The notes: generated from the letters alone by a model not told the origin. A stretch of 43,440 nt of DNA from Bacillota bacterium (GCA_023420935.1 JAEZUR010000106.1:1-43440); one strand, 5' to 3'; positions 23,528-32,403 are shown, numbered from the stretch's first letter. Program-made: numbers and translations.

Positions 23528-25927
23528 TTAACTTTTACTTTTATAGCTTGCAACAAATTCTTTTTTAGGCACCGGATGACCATATAAAAACCCTTGATAC
23601 TTATCGGTGTTTAAAAACATAAGAAATTCCATTTGCTGCTTTGTTTCCACTCCTTCAACAATCACCTCAACATCCATACTATGCGCCAAATCTGTAATTG
23701 CGCTAAGTAATACCGGATTAAATTGTTTTGTTCCATAATTTGATATGAAGCTTCGATCTATCTTGATATAATCAAGAGGAATCTCCATAATGTGATTTAA
23801 TGAAGAATAGCCTGTTCCAAAATCATCCAGCGCGATTCGAAAACCATGGTTTTTTAATTCACCAAGTACTGATTTCATAAGTTCCATATCTTCAATCGCA
23901 AGACTCTCTGTCACTTCAAATACAATATTATTGCAATTAATACCAACTCGATTCGCAATTTCTATGATACGCTGTATAATATCTGGTTGTATTAATTGTA
24001 CTACAGAGAGATTAATATTCATAGTAAAATTATTGCTAAACTTATCATTCCATAACTTGCACATAGAAAATGCTTCGTGCAGTACAAATTCACCTAAAGG
24101 TACAATTAATCCCAAGTATTCTGATAATGATATAAAATCTACAGGGCAGATAAATCCTAGCTCAGGGCTTTTCCAACGTAATAATGCCTCTGCACCGGTT
24201 AATTCTTTGCTCTTACTGTTAACCACTGGTTGATAGTATACATCAAACTCAACACATCCCTTGGTGATTGCTTTTCTTAGATATTTTTCTAAGTTAATGC
24301 GCTCAATGGATTTATCGTTATCCGTTGTTTTATAATAGGATACTTTATTCTTCCCAGTCCTCTTTGATTCAAACATAGCGATATCTGCAAACCGAAGTAA
24401 TTCAACTGGTTTATTACTGTCATTCGGATATGTTGTAACTCCCATGCTCATGGTGCAAAAATATTCTTTGCCGTATAGTTTCCAAGGTTTACGAAATGTC
24501 TCAAAAATATGGCTTACAATCTGTTCTGCTCGTTCTTGAAATTCGCTGGGTATAATAAATAAGAATTCATCTCCACCTACTCGATACGTCCAGTCGGCAA
24601 TCTCTGGTATGCTAATTAGAAATTGAGCGATATGTCTTAATAGAATATCTCCATATTCATGACCCAATCCATCATTGATATGCTTAAAATCATCCAAGTC
24701 AAATAACACTACATATCCTTGTTTATTCAGATCAATTGCTTGAGTAATATGCCATACCACATCAGATTCGAACTTATATCTGTTAGGTAATCCAGTTATA
24801 AAATCTTTATGGGTATCGTAACCACTCGTATTAATCTCTTCTGAATTCACTTCACTTGCTATCTTTTTCTGAAGTGTAATGTCCTTCAACATACCTTCTC
24901 GATGACAAATCTTATTCTTACGTACAACGGATACCGTTTCATCTTTTACCCAAACAATCTCACCATTGGCTTTTCTAATTCGATATTCCAATGCTGTATA
25001 TCCATTGCAATTCTTAACTTCCTGATATACTTTATCATAATCATCTGGATGAACAATATCTTTCCACACGAGCTTTTTGGTATAAAAATCATTGATATTA
25101 TATCCATATCTTCTAAAATTAGGCGACATGTATTCCACAGGCCAGCCATCCGCCGCTGTCCAACTAACTACCATAGAATCTGCTCTACTCACTGCTTTAT
25201 TTAGAATATTATTAATATGTAACGTAGTATCAAATAAGTTTTTATATGCATCTCGATTTAATATTAAACTATAAACACCTATCATTCCAATACCAGTTCC
25301 GTTTTTATTAATGATAGGCATTCTATGTAATTTTGCAAAAAAACCCTTTCCGTTGATTCCTTTAAACTGTTGTATCACATTATACTGACATTCTTTTTGT
25401 GAAAGGATTAATTTTTCATCTTCTTTGATGCTTTCACTTGTTTCTTTCTCGTATAAATCTTCAGTTTGTAAATAACATAAGTGGCTTTCCACATTCACAT
25501 CTTGTTTAAAATAATAACTGCCTCCAAGAAAAGATAATCGTTTATCCTTCCAAAATAGTCTTGGTACCTGACTACTTAAATATTTGATATATCTTTGTTT
25601 ATAGGACTCTTCAAAAAAACAAAACATGATATGAACCTTATCAACAATAAAAGCATTTATTTCAATGTCGACTTCAATTGCTTTTTTATCGACTAAAATA
25701 CTCTGATTAAATATTATATCATTACCATTATTTAGTACTTCCTTGCGAAATTTTAATCTGGTTTGGTTCTCCCAGATCGTATTCATGTTTTTGTGATTCT
25801 TCCCAATAATGTCGATAGCGTCATTATTCGCTGCAATAATCCTGCCTGTCTCATAAATATATACTAAAGTGGGGAATTCGACATACTCAACAAAGTCTTG
25901 ATATTGTTGCTTTACATAAGCTTTCAT
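23528..25927 (-). CDS. PAS-GGDEF-EAL cyclic-di-GMP signalling protein
   Basis: A 799-residue, apparently soluble protein. Residues 1-120 look like a PAS-type sensor, residues 250-355 are a clear PAS/PAC pair (EYRIRKANGEIVWVKDE), residues 375-530 are GGDEF and residues 545-790 EAL. The synthase motif RVGGDEF is intact, but no RxxD inhibition site precedes it. The phosphodiesterase motifs are all present: GAEALLRW, NINLSVVQL, FEVTES, LDDFGTGYSSL, YIKIDRSF and VEGVET. It therefore could both make and break c-di-GMP; many such proteins act mainly as phosphodiesterases. No c-di-GMP riboswitch is seen nearby. A GGGAGGG box precedes the ATG. Confidence 0.93.
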   Translation of the reverse strand: MKAYVKQQYQDFVEYVEFPTLVYIYETGRIIAANNDAIDIIGKNHKNMNTIWENQTRLKFRKEVLNNGNDIIFNQSILVDKKAIEVDIEINAFIVDKVHIMFCFFEESYKQRYIKYLSSQVPRLFWKDKRLSFLGGSYYFKQDVNVESHLCYLQTEDLYEKETSESIKEDEKLILSQKECQYNVIQQFKGINGKGFFAKLHRMPIINKNGTGIGMIGVYSLILNRDAYKNLFDTTLHINNILNKAVSRADSMVVSWTAADGWPVEYMSPNFRRYGYNINDFYTKKLVWKDIVHPDDYDKVYQEVKNCNGYTALEYRIRKANGEIVWVKDETVSVVRKNKICHREGMLKDITLQKKIASEVNSEEINTSGYDTHKDFITGLPNRYKFESDVVWHITQAIDLNKQGYVVLFDLDDFKHINDGLGHEYGDILLRHIAQFLISIPEIADWTYRVGGDEFLFIIPSEFQERAEQIVSHIFETFRKPWKLYGKEYFCTMSMGVTTYPNDSNKPVELLRFADIAMFESKRTGKNKVSYYKTTDNDKSIERINLEKYLRKAITKGCVEFDVYYQPVVNSKSKELTGAEALLRWKSPELGFICPVDFISLSEYLGLIVPLGEFVLHEAFSMCKLWNDKFSNNFTMNINLSVVQLIQPDIIQRIIEIANRVGINCNNIVFEVTESLAIEDMELMKSVLGELKNHGFRIALDDFGTGYSSLNHIMEIPLDYIKIDRSFISNYGTKQFNPVLLSAITDLAHSMDVEVIVEGVETKQQMEFLMFLNTDKYQGFLYGHPVPKKEFVASYKSKS

Positions 25928-26000
25928 TCTTTCCCTCCTGGTAATTTGTCGTAAATAATCTATTTATTAATTATAAACAACTTTCTCCATGTACGCAAGA

Positions 26001-27539
26001 TTATTTTGTAAAATTAATCCAATTCATGTATTCTTCTGTAAATTCTTCTCTATTGGCTAATTCAATATGTGTGATACTTTCTCCAATTTCATTTGCTCTG
26101 TCAAACTCAATCTCACGGGTAATCAGTTTGCTCATGCCACGCAGTGAAGCATTTCCAATACATTGCACACGTTCCTTTACTACATCTGGAAACAATCCAA
26201 CTTTTACTGCATTTTTCATATTTAAATGGCTTCCAAAGGAACCTGCAATATACATACCATCCAAATCTTCTACCTTTACATTACTATTTCTTAACAAAAC
26301 ACGAATACCAGTATAGATTGCAGCCTTCGCAAGTTGTAACTCTCGAATATCTTTTTGTACTAATCTTATATTAGTTCCATCTGGATTTGACGCAATGATA
26401 TAATCCTCTAGCATTCGTCCAGTTTCATCAATCACATGACATCTTATTAATTCTGCAACAAGATCGATAAGACCAGATCCACAGATTCCCTTTGGTCTTG
26501 CATTCTCTATTGTTTTGTAGGTAAGACGACCATTTTGAAGTGCAGCTTCATAAATTGCGCCACTTACAGCTTTCATTCCATGCAAGATAGACGCGCCTTC
26601 AAATGCTGGCCCAGCTGCAGTGGAACAAGCTGACATAGTACCATTGTTCGATAAAACAATTTCACCATTGGTTCCCACATCCACAATTAAATAAATCCCC
26701 TTTTTCTCATATACCTTTGTTTCTAAAATGCAGCCCAATGTATCGGAGCCCACATGTCCTCCGATTAATTTGGGAAGGAGCACTTTGGTATGTGGATTGC
26801 ATTCCATACCTAGTTCCTTAGCCTTTCTTATCACTCCACCTTTAAACTCTAGTTGAAATGGCGAAATCATAAGTGGTTTAATATCTTCACCTGCAAACAC
26901 ATAACTCATTGTAGTATTTCCAGCAACAGCGATGGTTTTTACCATATCTAGATTAGTTTGGCTTTTCCTTATCATTTGTTCTATCATATCATTACAACAA
27001 TCAATGATATGAGCATGTAGTTTTGAAAGTCCGTCTTCCTTATTGTGAATGTAGGTTAATCTTGAAATCACATCAGCACCATAGATACGTTGCGGATTAT
27101 CAACTTCAATATTACAAAGAACTTCCTTTGATTGAATATCATACAACGTTCCTTCTACACATGTAGTGCCAATATCAAAAGCAATACCAAGCTCACTATT
27201 ACTTGCAACTTGTCTCAAAACAATAGGTTTATCTTCGACTTCTTGCTTAAGAATTTTCTTTTGTTGGCTATCCACCAAAACGCATATATCATGATTGATT
27301 GTAACGCAGCACGCAAGGCGCATCCCACGTTTTAACTCATCCTCTGATAATATCCGTATCTCATGTTTGGTATACGCAGAATCATTTCCTTTGGATATGA
27401 TTACTCTACATTTTCCACAAGTACCATTTCCAGCACAAACACCATTTAAATCTATTCCTGCCTCACTGGCAACCTGTAATAGATTATCTCCTGCTTGTAC
27501 TTCTAATTTAAGATTCCATGGTAAGAAAGTTACTAACAT
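26001..27539 (-). CDS. ASKHA-domain corrinoid activation protein with 2Fe-2S domain
   Basis: A 512-residue protein of the RACo/DUF4445 type. Residues 1-85 form a plant-type ferredoxin domain with cluster cysteines C35, C41, C44 and C77 (GVCAGNGTCGKCR). The remainder is an ASKHA ATPase with phosphate-binding loops AFDIGTTCVEGTLYD and IVDVGTNGEIVLSN, AGPAFEGASI and YIAGSFGSHLNMKNA. RACo proteins use ATP to push an electron onto inactive Co(II) corrinoid proteins, restoring Co(I). The gene directly upstream is a methionine-synthase activation-domain protein, the expected partner. No methyltransferase or corrinoid protein is in the window, so the client is unknown. Confidence 0.9.
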   Translation of the reverse strand: MLVTFLPWNLKLEVQAGDNLLQVASEAGIDLNGVCAGNGTCGKCRVIISKGNDSAYTKHEIRILSEDELKRGMRLACCVTINHDICVLVDSQQKKILKQEVEDKPIVLRQVASNSELGIAFDIGTTCVEGTLYDIQSKEVLCNIEVDNPQRIYGADVISRLTYIHNKEDGLSKLHAHIIDCCNDMIEQMIRKSQTNLDMVKTIAVAGNTTMSYVFAGEDIKPLMISPFQLEFKGGVIRKAKELGMECNPHTKVLLPKLIGGHVGSDTLGCILETKVYEKKGIYLIVDVGTNGEIVLSNNGTMSACSTAAGPAFEGASILHGMKAVSGAIYEAALQNGRLTYKTIENARPKGICGSGLIDLVAELIRCHVIDETGRMLEDYIIASNPDGTNIRLVQKDIRELQLAKAAIYTGIRVLLRNSNVKVEDLDGMYIAGSFGSHLNMKNAVKVGLFPDVVKERVQCIGNASLRGMSKLITREIEFDRANEIGESITHIELANREEFTEEYMNWINFTK

Positions 27540-27551
27540 GTATTATCTCCT

Positions 27552-28226
27552 TTATCTAGCTGAACATAGTTCACATTGTCCATCCATAGCGCATGTTTCA
27601 CATGGTAGAGCATGCTGATACATCCCTGCTTCTATCACCAGAAATACTCCTGTGCAAGATTTTGCAGGATTTAACATATGCCCATTGATTGACACCCCAA
27701 TATCGCTACCGCCTAAAAATGTATAAAACTTCTGTATTTCACCTGTCCCCATGCCATAAAAACCTGGTCCATAGGAATTGGTTATCTTTATCGGCCTCAC
27801 TTCATTACTTTGCTCTATCCAAAACGATTCTAACGATGATTTGATATAGGCTCTAGCCGCATCCATATATGCTGTCTGCCACATATGATTATAATAGTCA
27901 TCTAACAATTGCCCTGTAGGCTCGCATTCATCACTAACCATTAAATAAAAACCAGCCCCAATCATGGAAGATTCAACAATCTGTTTGAACCCGATGCAAG
28001 AGAAGTTATAAGAATATGTATACAATGAATCTTCTCTTAAATAACACTGCTTTTGCTTTACATCATCATCCGTCAAGAAAATGGTACTATATCTAATAGA
28101 CATCCCCTTGCAATATTGCTTAGCTAAGTTCATGCCCTCCGAAGTGTTCCCAGGCATTTTCATATAAAATTCTTCTGCTAAATGATCCAATAAACCATAT
28201 GATATCTCATGTATATGCCTAGTCAT
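27552..28226 (-). CDS. B12-dependent methionine synthase activation-domain protein
   Basis: A 224-residue protein with the fold signature of the MetH reactivation domain: the central helix-rich part (YNHMWQTAYMDAARAYIKSS), then RPIKITNSYGPGFYGMGTGE, GVSINGHMLNPAKSCTGVF, which match the AdoMet-binding RxxxGYP-like and KS-x-G features of that domain in general layout. It ends in a cysteine-rich tail CETCAMDGQCELCSAR, perhaps a metal or Fe-S site. It is 12 bases ahead of the ASKHA corrinoid activator. Such stand-alone proteins probably help remethylate or reactivate a corrinoid methyltransferase. I place the start at 28226, where AGGAG lies 7 bases upstream; a longer frame starts at 28256 without a good site. 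Confidence 0.82.
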   Translation of the reverse strand: MTRHIHEISYGLLDHLAEEFYMKMPGNTSEGMNLAKQYCKGMSIRYSTIFLTDDDVKQKQCYLREDSLYTYSYNFSCIGFKQIVESSMIGAGFYLMVSDECEPTGQLLDDYYNHMWQTAYMDAARAYIKSSLESFWIEQSNEVRPIKITNSYGPGFYGMGTGEIQKFYTFLGGSDIGVSINGHMLNPAKSCTGVFLVIEAGMYQHALPCETCAMDGQCELCSAR

Positions 28227-28258
28227 ATCCACACTCCTATAAAAAGTAAGATACAAAA

Positions 28259-28282
28259 AAGGTTATCCCTAAGGATAACCTT
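28259..28282 (-). terminator. Terminator between cspA and the corrinoid pair
   Basis: GGTTATCC and GGATAACC form an 8-10-base stem with loop CTAA (28261-28280), followed on the minus strand by TTTTTT. It can end the cspA transcript. A promoter-like TTGAAA-18-TATATT (28330-28301) stands just before it, so it could instead serve as an attenuator for the downstream genes. Confidence 0.75.
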
Positions 28283-28375
28283 AACCAATTCGTTCCTGAC
28301 AATATAACTCATTCTGTATAAAAATTTCAATAAAATTCTATATAATAGAAAAAGGTACACTGAAAACTAATTTGA

Positions 28376-28576
28376 TTATAATTTTGTAACGTTTGTAGCT
28401 TGAGGTCCTTTAGCTCCGTTAACAACTTCGTAAGCTACTTCTTGGCCTTCTTCAAGAGATTTGAAACCATCCATGTTAAGTCCTGAGTAGTGAACGAATA
28501 CATCATTTCCTTGTTCATCAGAGATAAATCCGAAACCTTTTTGGTTATTAAACCATTTAACTGTACCTTTGTTCAT
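28376..28576 (-). CDS. CspA-family cold-shock protein
   Basis: A 66-residue single cold-shock domain, MNKGTVKWFNNQKGFGFISD and onwards, with the RNP1 motif KGFGFI and RNP2 motif VFVHYS intact. These small proteins bind single-stranded RNA and DNA and melt RNA structure. A TTTGGAGGAATT ribosome binding site precedes the ATG. The leader is only about 45 bases, far shorter than the cold-responsive leader of E. coli cspA, so thermoregulation through a long leader is unlikely. Confidence 0.97.
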   Translation of the reverse strand: MNKGTVKWFNNQKGFGFISDEQGNDVFVHYSGLNMDGFKSLEEGQEVAYEVVNGAKGPQATNVTKL

Positions 28577-28625
28577 TTAAAATTCCTCCAAATAATATAT
28601 ATTGTGTTGCTTTTGCAACATAATC

Positions 28626-28654
28626 ATAATAACACTGTTTAGACTGTTTGTCAA
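28626..28654 (-). promoter_or_regulatory. Promoter of the cold-shock gene
   Basis: TTGACA (28654-28649) and TATTAT (28631-28626) on the minus strand with a 17-base spacer. The transcript would begin with a small hairpin GTTGCAAAAGCAAC. Confidence 0.75.
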
Positions 28655-28766
28655 ACAATATTTTATTATTTTTGTAAATTATTTACACATTTTTAACCGA
28701 AAAAATAGAAAATAATTACATTTATTTTAACTAATCTTGTCGTTTAAGAACACTTCATAACACATT

Positions 28767-30833
28767 CTAAAACGCTTCGTTTAACCACTCTGTACCAGGT
28801 AGAACAAATCTTCCATTTTTTATAATGACTGTTTTCTCATCCTTGTCATTATATACAGATATCTCACCTAACTCATCATATGGAATTGTAATATCAGTAT
28901 GACAGTTAAAGTATGCTTTCTCTATTTCCGTTTTACGAAGAATGGAACACTCATTATCTTTTGCTATAATTTCCTTCCCGTCTGGGTTAAACACACTATG
29001 ATCTTCACTCATCCGATAACAAGTATCGCCTACCGCAAAATGAGGTCCTGTTTTCTCCGCAATTAGTATTGGAAGTTTATCAGAAATTCCAAATCGTTTT
29101 CCCATCATGTATGCTGTTGTATTAGTACCGATTGCAAACTCTCCCAAAGGAAGTGTGTCCCTCTGAAACATGAGATTCTCTTTGATAAATTTCTTGTTTT
29201 CCGCTTCTTCCTGAAAGTTCTTGCAGGTATAGTCCGCAATCATTCCATTCTGGAAGGTTATCTCAAGATCCATATATTTCAATTCATTTAAATATACTTC
29301 TTTGATATGAAGAATCCCCTCTGTCCCTGTTAACATAGGGGATGTAAACACTTCACCTACTGGAATATTAACATCTGCCAGACAATTTTCAAATTTAGTT
29401 TCTTTCTCTGGATTGGAAAGCGGAGTAAGTTTAACTTTCATATCTGTTTTGTTTTGACCGTCCATACCAAGAATTCTTACATAGGATCCCTGATCTAACG
29501 CATCAATTATAGTTTGTTGAATTCTCTGATATCGATCCATATCAAGTGTATTTACTTTTACTGTTTCATCAAAGATTGCTTCAAAATCTTTTCCGATCTC
29601 TGGAATTGGAAAAGCAATAATAGTAAAACTATATTCCTCACTTTTAATATACTCTTCAATAATAAGGCTAGCTTCCCCTTGGTAGCGGACAGAGAGTTTT
29701 TGTTGCTTCTCACTTAGATTTAGATTATCTTCTTTTGTTTGTGGAGCATACGGCATTTCTCCGAAGATCTCCATCACAGCAGGGCCTGCATACTGAGCAG
29801 CAAAATCTTTATATTTTTCATATCCTACCCTTAATTCCGTTAATTTACGTTCAATAAATGCTTTATCCATATATAGTGCTTCATCAAAGCGATGGTCATA
29901 ATCATATTGTTTATTCGGACTAGTAGAACAGTAACCAATTCTTAAATTCTGCCTTTTGTTAATACTACTTACAGCCATACGGTAGACAGTAGTATTAAGT
30001 CCCATCTTTTTAAATTTTAGGATTGCAGATCTCACAATTCGTTCAAAACCAATGTTATAGCGTATATTAACGATGGATTTTTTACTCATATCAATACGGT
30101 TCGTAATAAATCCTTTACGAAAACCTTCTGTATATGTTTCAGCCATGGCATCAATCTGCTCTTGGCTTAAGCCATTCAAATATGCTGCAATCTTTAATTC
30201 ATTTTCTGAGATGTACTCTCCATATGCATATAAATACTTAAGATCGGTAAGATCCGATTCCATAATTACATCTACTGCAAATGATAATGATGGGTCTAAT
30301 AACTCTCTTACTCTCTCTGGTACTGTTACATCGCTGTAATCACTTACATAATAATAGATGGCTGACTTTACAGTCTCAAACGTATCCTCATCTTCTTGTT
30401 CAAAATTATTATATATCTCTATAAATAATTCCATTCCTATTGTAATCGGAAACATTCTATATTCAAAAGCGTATGCTATGCATCCCCTCAATTCGGTTAT
30501 TAGAAAACTCAATATACTTCCAAATTGTTTTCCCAATTTAGCTACAGCGTAAGATGGATTACAATAGCTTTCTTCGTAATTGGTTGATATATCAATATAT
30601 AACTGCTCATTTAATTGTTGTAATCCCTCTAATGACATTTTATCTAATTTATCCTGTGAGATTAGAGAAAGCACCTGATCAATTTGCATGAGAAACTCCG
30701 CAACATTTTTGAAATAATCGCGATAAGGTTCTTTCACGCTATCTTCACTTGGTATCATCTTAATACGTTCTATCGCTAACTCATATCGCTCTTTCATTTC
30801 CATGTTCTGTTCTTCATATATTTTCTTATTCAT
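28767..30833 (-). CDS. M29-like aminopeptidase with long N-terminal extension
   Basis: A 688-residue soluble protein. The C-terminal half (from about residue 330) resembles thermophilic-type M29 aminopeptidases: LPLGEFAIGTNTTAY, LIAEKTGPHFAVGDTCY and FNCHTDITIPYDELG carry the expected glutamates, histidines and tyrosine of the two-metal site. Typical M29 enzymes have about 410 residues, so the first 280-300 residues are an extension without a recognised domain; they are helical and rich in acidic residues. It is a cytoplasmic peptidase, probably for general peptide turnover. A TTAGGAG box precedes the ATG. It stands alone between cspA and the LuxR gene. Confidence 0.82.
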   Translation of the reverse strand: MNKKIYEEQNMEMKERYELAIERIKMIPSEDSVKEPYRDYFKNVAEFLMQIDQVLSLISQDKLDKMSLEGLQQLNEQLYIDISTNYEESYCNPSYAVAKLGKQFGSILSFLITELRGCIAYAFEYRMFPITIGMELFIEIYNNFEQEDEDTFETVKSAIYYYVSDYSDVTVPERVRELLDPSLSFAVDVIMESDLTDLKYLYAYGEYISENELKIAAYLNGLSQEQIDAMAETYTEGFRKGFITNRIDMSKKSIVNIRYNIGFERIVRSAILKFKKMGLNTTVYRMAVSSINKRQNLRIGYCSTSPNKQYDYDHRFDEALYMDKAFIERKLTELRVGYEKYKDFAAQYAGPAVMEIFGEMPYAPQTKEDNLNLSEKQQKLSVRYQGEASLIIEEYIKSEEYSFTIIAFPIPEIGKDFEAIFDETVKVNTLDMDRYQRIQQTIIDALDQGSYVRILGMDGQNKTDMKVKLTPLSNPEKETKFENCLADVNIPVGEVFTSPMLTGTEGILHIKEVYLNELKYMDLEITFQNGMIADYTCKNFQEEAENKKFIKENLMFQRDTLPLGEFAIGTNTTAYMMGKRFGISDKLPILIAEKTGPHFAVGDTCYRMSEDHSVFNPDGKEIIAKDNECSILRKTEIEKAYFNCHTDITIPYDELGEISVYNDKDEKTVIIKNGRFVLPGTEWLNEAF

Positions 30834-31048
30834 ATTAGCTCCTAACTGTGTTCTATTCTTGTTTACAAAACACGATCTATCATATTGTATCTTTCTTTCA
30901 TAATTTAATGCTTCATCCTAATTATAATGGATTTTCCAATTATTACAAGAGAAAAAAGATTTTCTATATGCTCGATTAAAAGTCTAATTACGAAAGAAAA
31001 AACAACTTAAAAGAATCAAAATCAAATAAAATAATTCAGCCACTTGAG

Positions 31049-31077
31049 AAAGCCCTGCACACTAAGTGCAAGGCTTT
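31049..31077 (-). terminator. Hairpin at the 3' end of the LuxR-type gene
   Basis: AAAGCCCTGCAC and GTGCAAGGCTTT pair around ACTAA (31049-31077). The hairpin includes the stop codon of the membrane LuxR-type gene. The following T tract is weak (TTTC), so it may stabilise the 3' end rather than terminate alone. Confidence 0.55.
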
Positions 31078-31541
31078 GATATTATATTCAACTCTTTCAG
31101 TTCTTTCCGTCCAGAAATTTTTAGTTTTTCATATATGTGTGTTGCATGCTTTTTAATGGTTGTTTCTGAAACAAATAGTTCTTCTGCAATCTGCAAATTC
31201 GTATAGCCACGATAAATCAACCATGCTACCTCTATTTCACGCTCAGTTAATGATTCATTAATCATATATGCCACAAATTGCTTTCTTAGTATATCCAAAT
31301 CTATAGGACACGTGGTATCATTAGCTAAAACTTCCTGGTTATTGGAGCAACTATTCATTTCTTCACTTTTTAGCCAAGATGCGAACACTAAAACTGTAGG
31401 TATAGTCAAAACCAATGTTAACAGATTTGCTATGATTCCGGATACCATCTCTTCCATTCGGTTACTCTGAAGAAATAATAGAAAGAACAGAGCTACCATA
31501 TATAGCAGGATATTGCAAATCTTGGCTATTTTCAGCCTCAA
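31062..31541 (-). CDS. Membrane-anchored LuxR-type transcriptional regulator
   Basis: A 159-residue protein with two membrane segments (residues 9-25 and 33-55) and a C-terminal LuxR helix-turn-helix (about 97-152: ESLTEREIEVAWLIYRGYTN, then VSETTIKKHATHIYEKLKIS). There is no receiver or ligand domain, so it appears to be a membrane-tethered DNA-binding protein. Its start overlaps the stop of the upstream MotA-like gene by 4 bases (ATGA), which implies translational coupling and joint action. Target genes are unknown; autoregulation is possible. Confidence 0.85.
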   Translation of the reverse strand: MRLKIAKICNILLYMVALFFLLFLQSNRMEEMVSGIIANLLTLVLTIPTVLVFASWLKSEEMNSCSNNQEVLANDTTCPIDLDILRKQFVAYMINESLTEREIEVAWLIYRGYTNLQIAEELFVSETTIKKHATHIYEKLKISGRKELKELNIISKPCT

Positions 31542-32017
31542 ACGTCCTCCTCCATGTATTCCGTTATTCGTTTCTGAACAGTTACTTTTAACGGCATTAA
31601 AAGAAGTTCCAAAATCCCCATATAGAATACAGTAATTACTACAACTGCTAGATTTGGTCCAATTGTCTCTATCTCAGAGAGTTGACGTAAGACAACTACA
31701 ACTGCAAAAGCAATTGTCATTAATCCACCATATATAAACTGCTTCTGTAACAATTCAACTGCTAAGAGTGATTTTTTTAAGTCACCTAAACTTTCTTTTT
31801 TGTCTTTACTTTTTCGTAACAATCGAATAAAATCACCAGCAAGACCATTGGCAAATAATGATGGTAGTGCTAGCAGCAAAAGAATCAGCAGTGTAGGTAG
31901 ATCATATAGATATACCATCATTCCTAAATCTCCACTCATTCCTGTCATAAGCAACACCGCAAATACAAGACTAATTATTTGAATCATCATTACAATTCCT
32001 ACTTTTGTTCTTTTCAT
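31538..32017 (-). CDS. Small MotA/ExbB-like membrane protein
   Basis: A 159-residue protein with four predicted membrane helices (about 11-28, 37-58, 92-113, 122-145). YLYDLPTLLILLLLALPSLF resembles the second helix region of MotA, and IGPNLAVVVITVFYMGILEL resembles the last MotA/TolQ/ExbB channel helix, but the cytoplasmic loop between helices 2 and 3 is only about 30 residues instead of about 100. It is therefore a reduced relative, not a flagellar stator. It is translationally coupled to a membrane LuxR-type protein, so a signal-transducing rather than motor role seems likely. Family placement is by eye. Confidence 0.6.
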   Translation of the reverse strand: MKRTKVGIVMMIQIISLVFAVLLMTGMSGDLGMMVYLYDLPTLLILLLLALPSLFANGLAGDFIRLLRKSKDKKESLGDLKKSLLAVELLQKQFIYGGLMTIAFAVVVVLRQLSEIETIGPNLAVVVITVFYMGILELLLMPLKVTVQKRITEYMEEDV

Positions 32018-32080
32018 AATTCATACTTCCTTTCATCCCTATGTAAATTTTTTCAGATCTGATATTTAAAGTATACATTA

Positions 32081-32131
32081 TTATGCCAAAAATGATATTC
32101 TACTTTTGGATTTTAGAGTAGTATTTTTCAT
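32081..32131 (-). CDS. Possible 16-residue leader peptide
   Basis: MKNTTLKSKSRISFLA, preceded by TAATGGAGG with good spacing and a TTATAAT-like -10 a little further up. It lies 64 bases before the MotA-like gene in the leader of the MotA-like/LuxR pair. It could be a leader peptide or chance. Confidence 0.3.
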   Translation of the reverse strand: MKNTTLKSKSRISFLA

Positions 32132-32183
32132 ACTACCTCCATTATAAGCAACTATTGACCCCTATTATATCTGTATTAACAAT

Positions 32184-32235
32184 AAAATAGATTCTTTCAC
32201 TGTTCCCTCCCATAACAGTAAAAAAATCTATTTTT
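32184..32235 (-). terminator. Terminator after the unknown gene at 32404-33141
   Basis: AAAATAGATT...AATCTATTTT with the inner stem ACTGTT/AACAGT, A-rich on one side and T-rich on the other, so it works on both strands. It separates the unknown gene from the MotA-like/LuxR pair. Confidence 0.7.
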
Positions 32236-32317
32236 AGTTTCATTATCATGATGTTGGGGTTAAAAGCCCTCTATCTAACCTTAATTTGTCAATTTGCACA
32301 TTCAAATACTTACTAAA

Positions 32318-32394
32318 GTGATACACAACCTAGTTTGATGAGCAACTTCATCCAAGCGAGAGCGTGTTGCGAATCGAACTAGGTTGTGTATCAC
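32318..32394. repeat. Long inverted repeat, 22-base arms
   Basis: GTGATACACAACCTAGTTTGAT-type arms (32318-32339 and 32373-32394) match at 21 of 22 positions; the one difference is a T-G pair. Inside, GCAAC/GTTGC forms a second stem around a 20-base core TTCATCCAAGCGAGAGCGT. It begins 10 bases after the stop codon of the unknown gene. It shares no core sequence with repeat copies A-D. Confidence 0.75.
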
Positions 32395-32403
32395 GTTCAT
32401 ATC

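Noticed and set aside
23516..26000. Cyclic-di-GMP riboswitch near the GGDEF-EAL gene
   Set aside because: The flanking gaps of 12 and 73 bases hold no room or motif for one.
28227..28375. Cobalamin riboswitch ahead of the corrinoid reactivation genes
   Set aside because: The leader is too short and no B12-box-like sequence is present.
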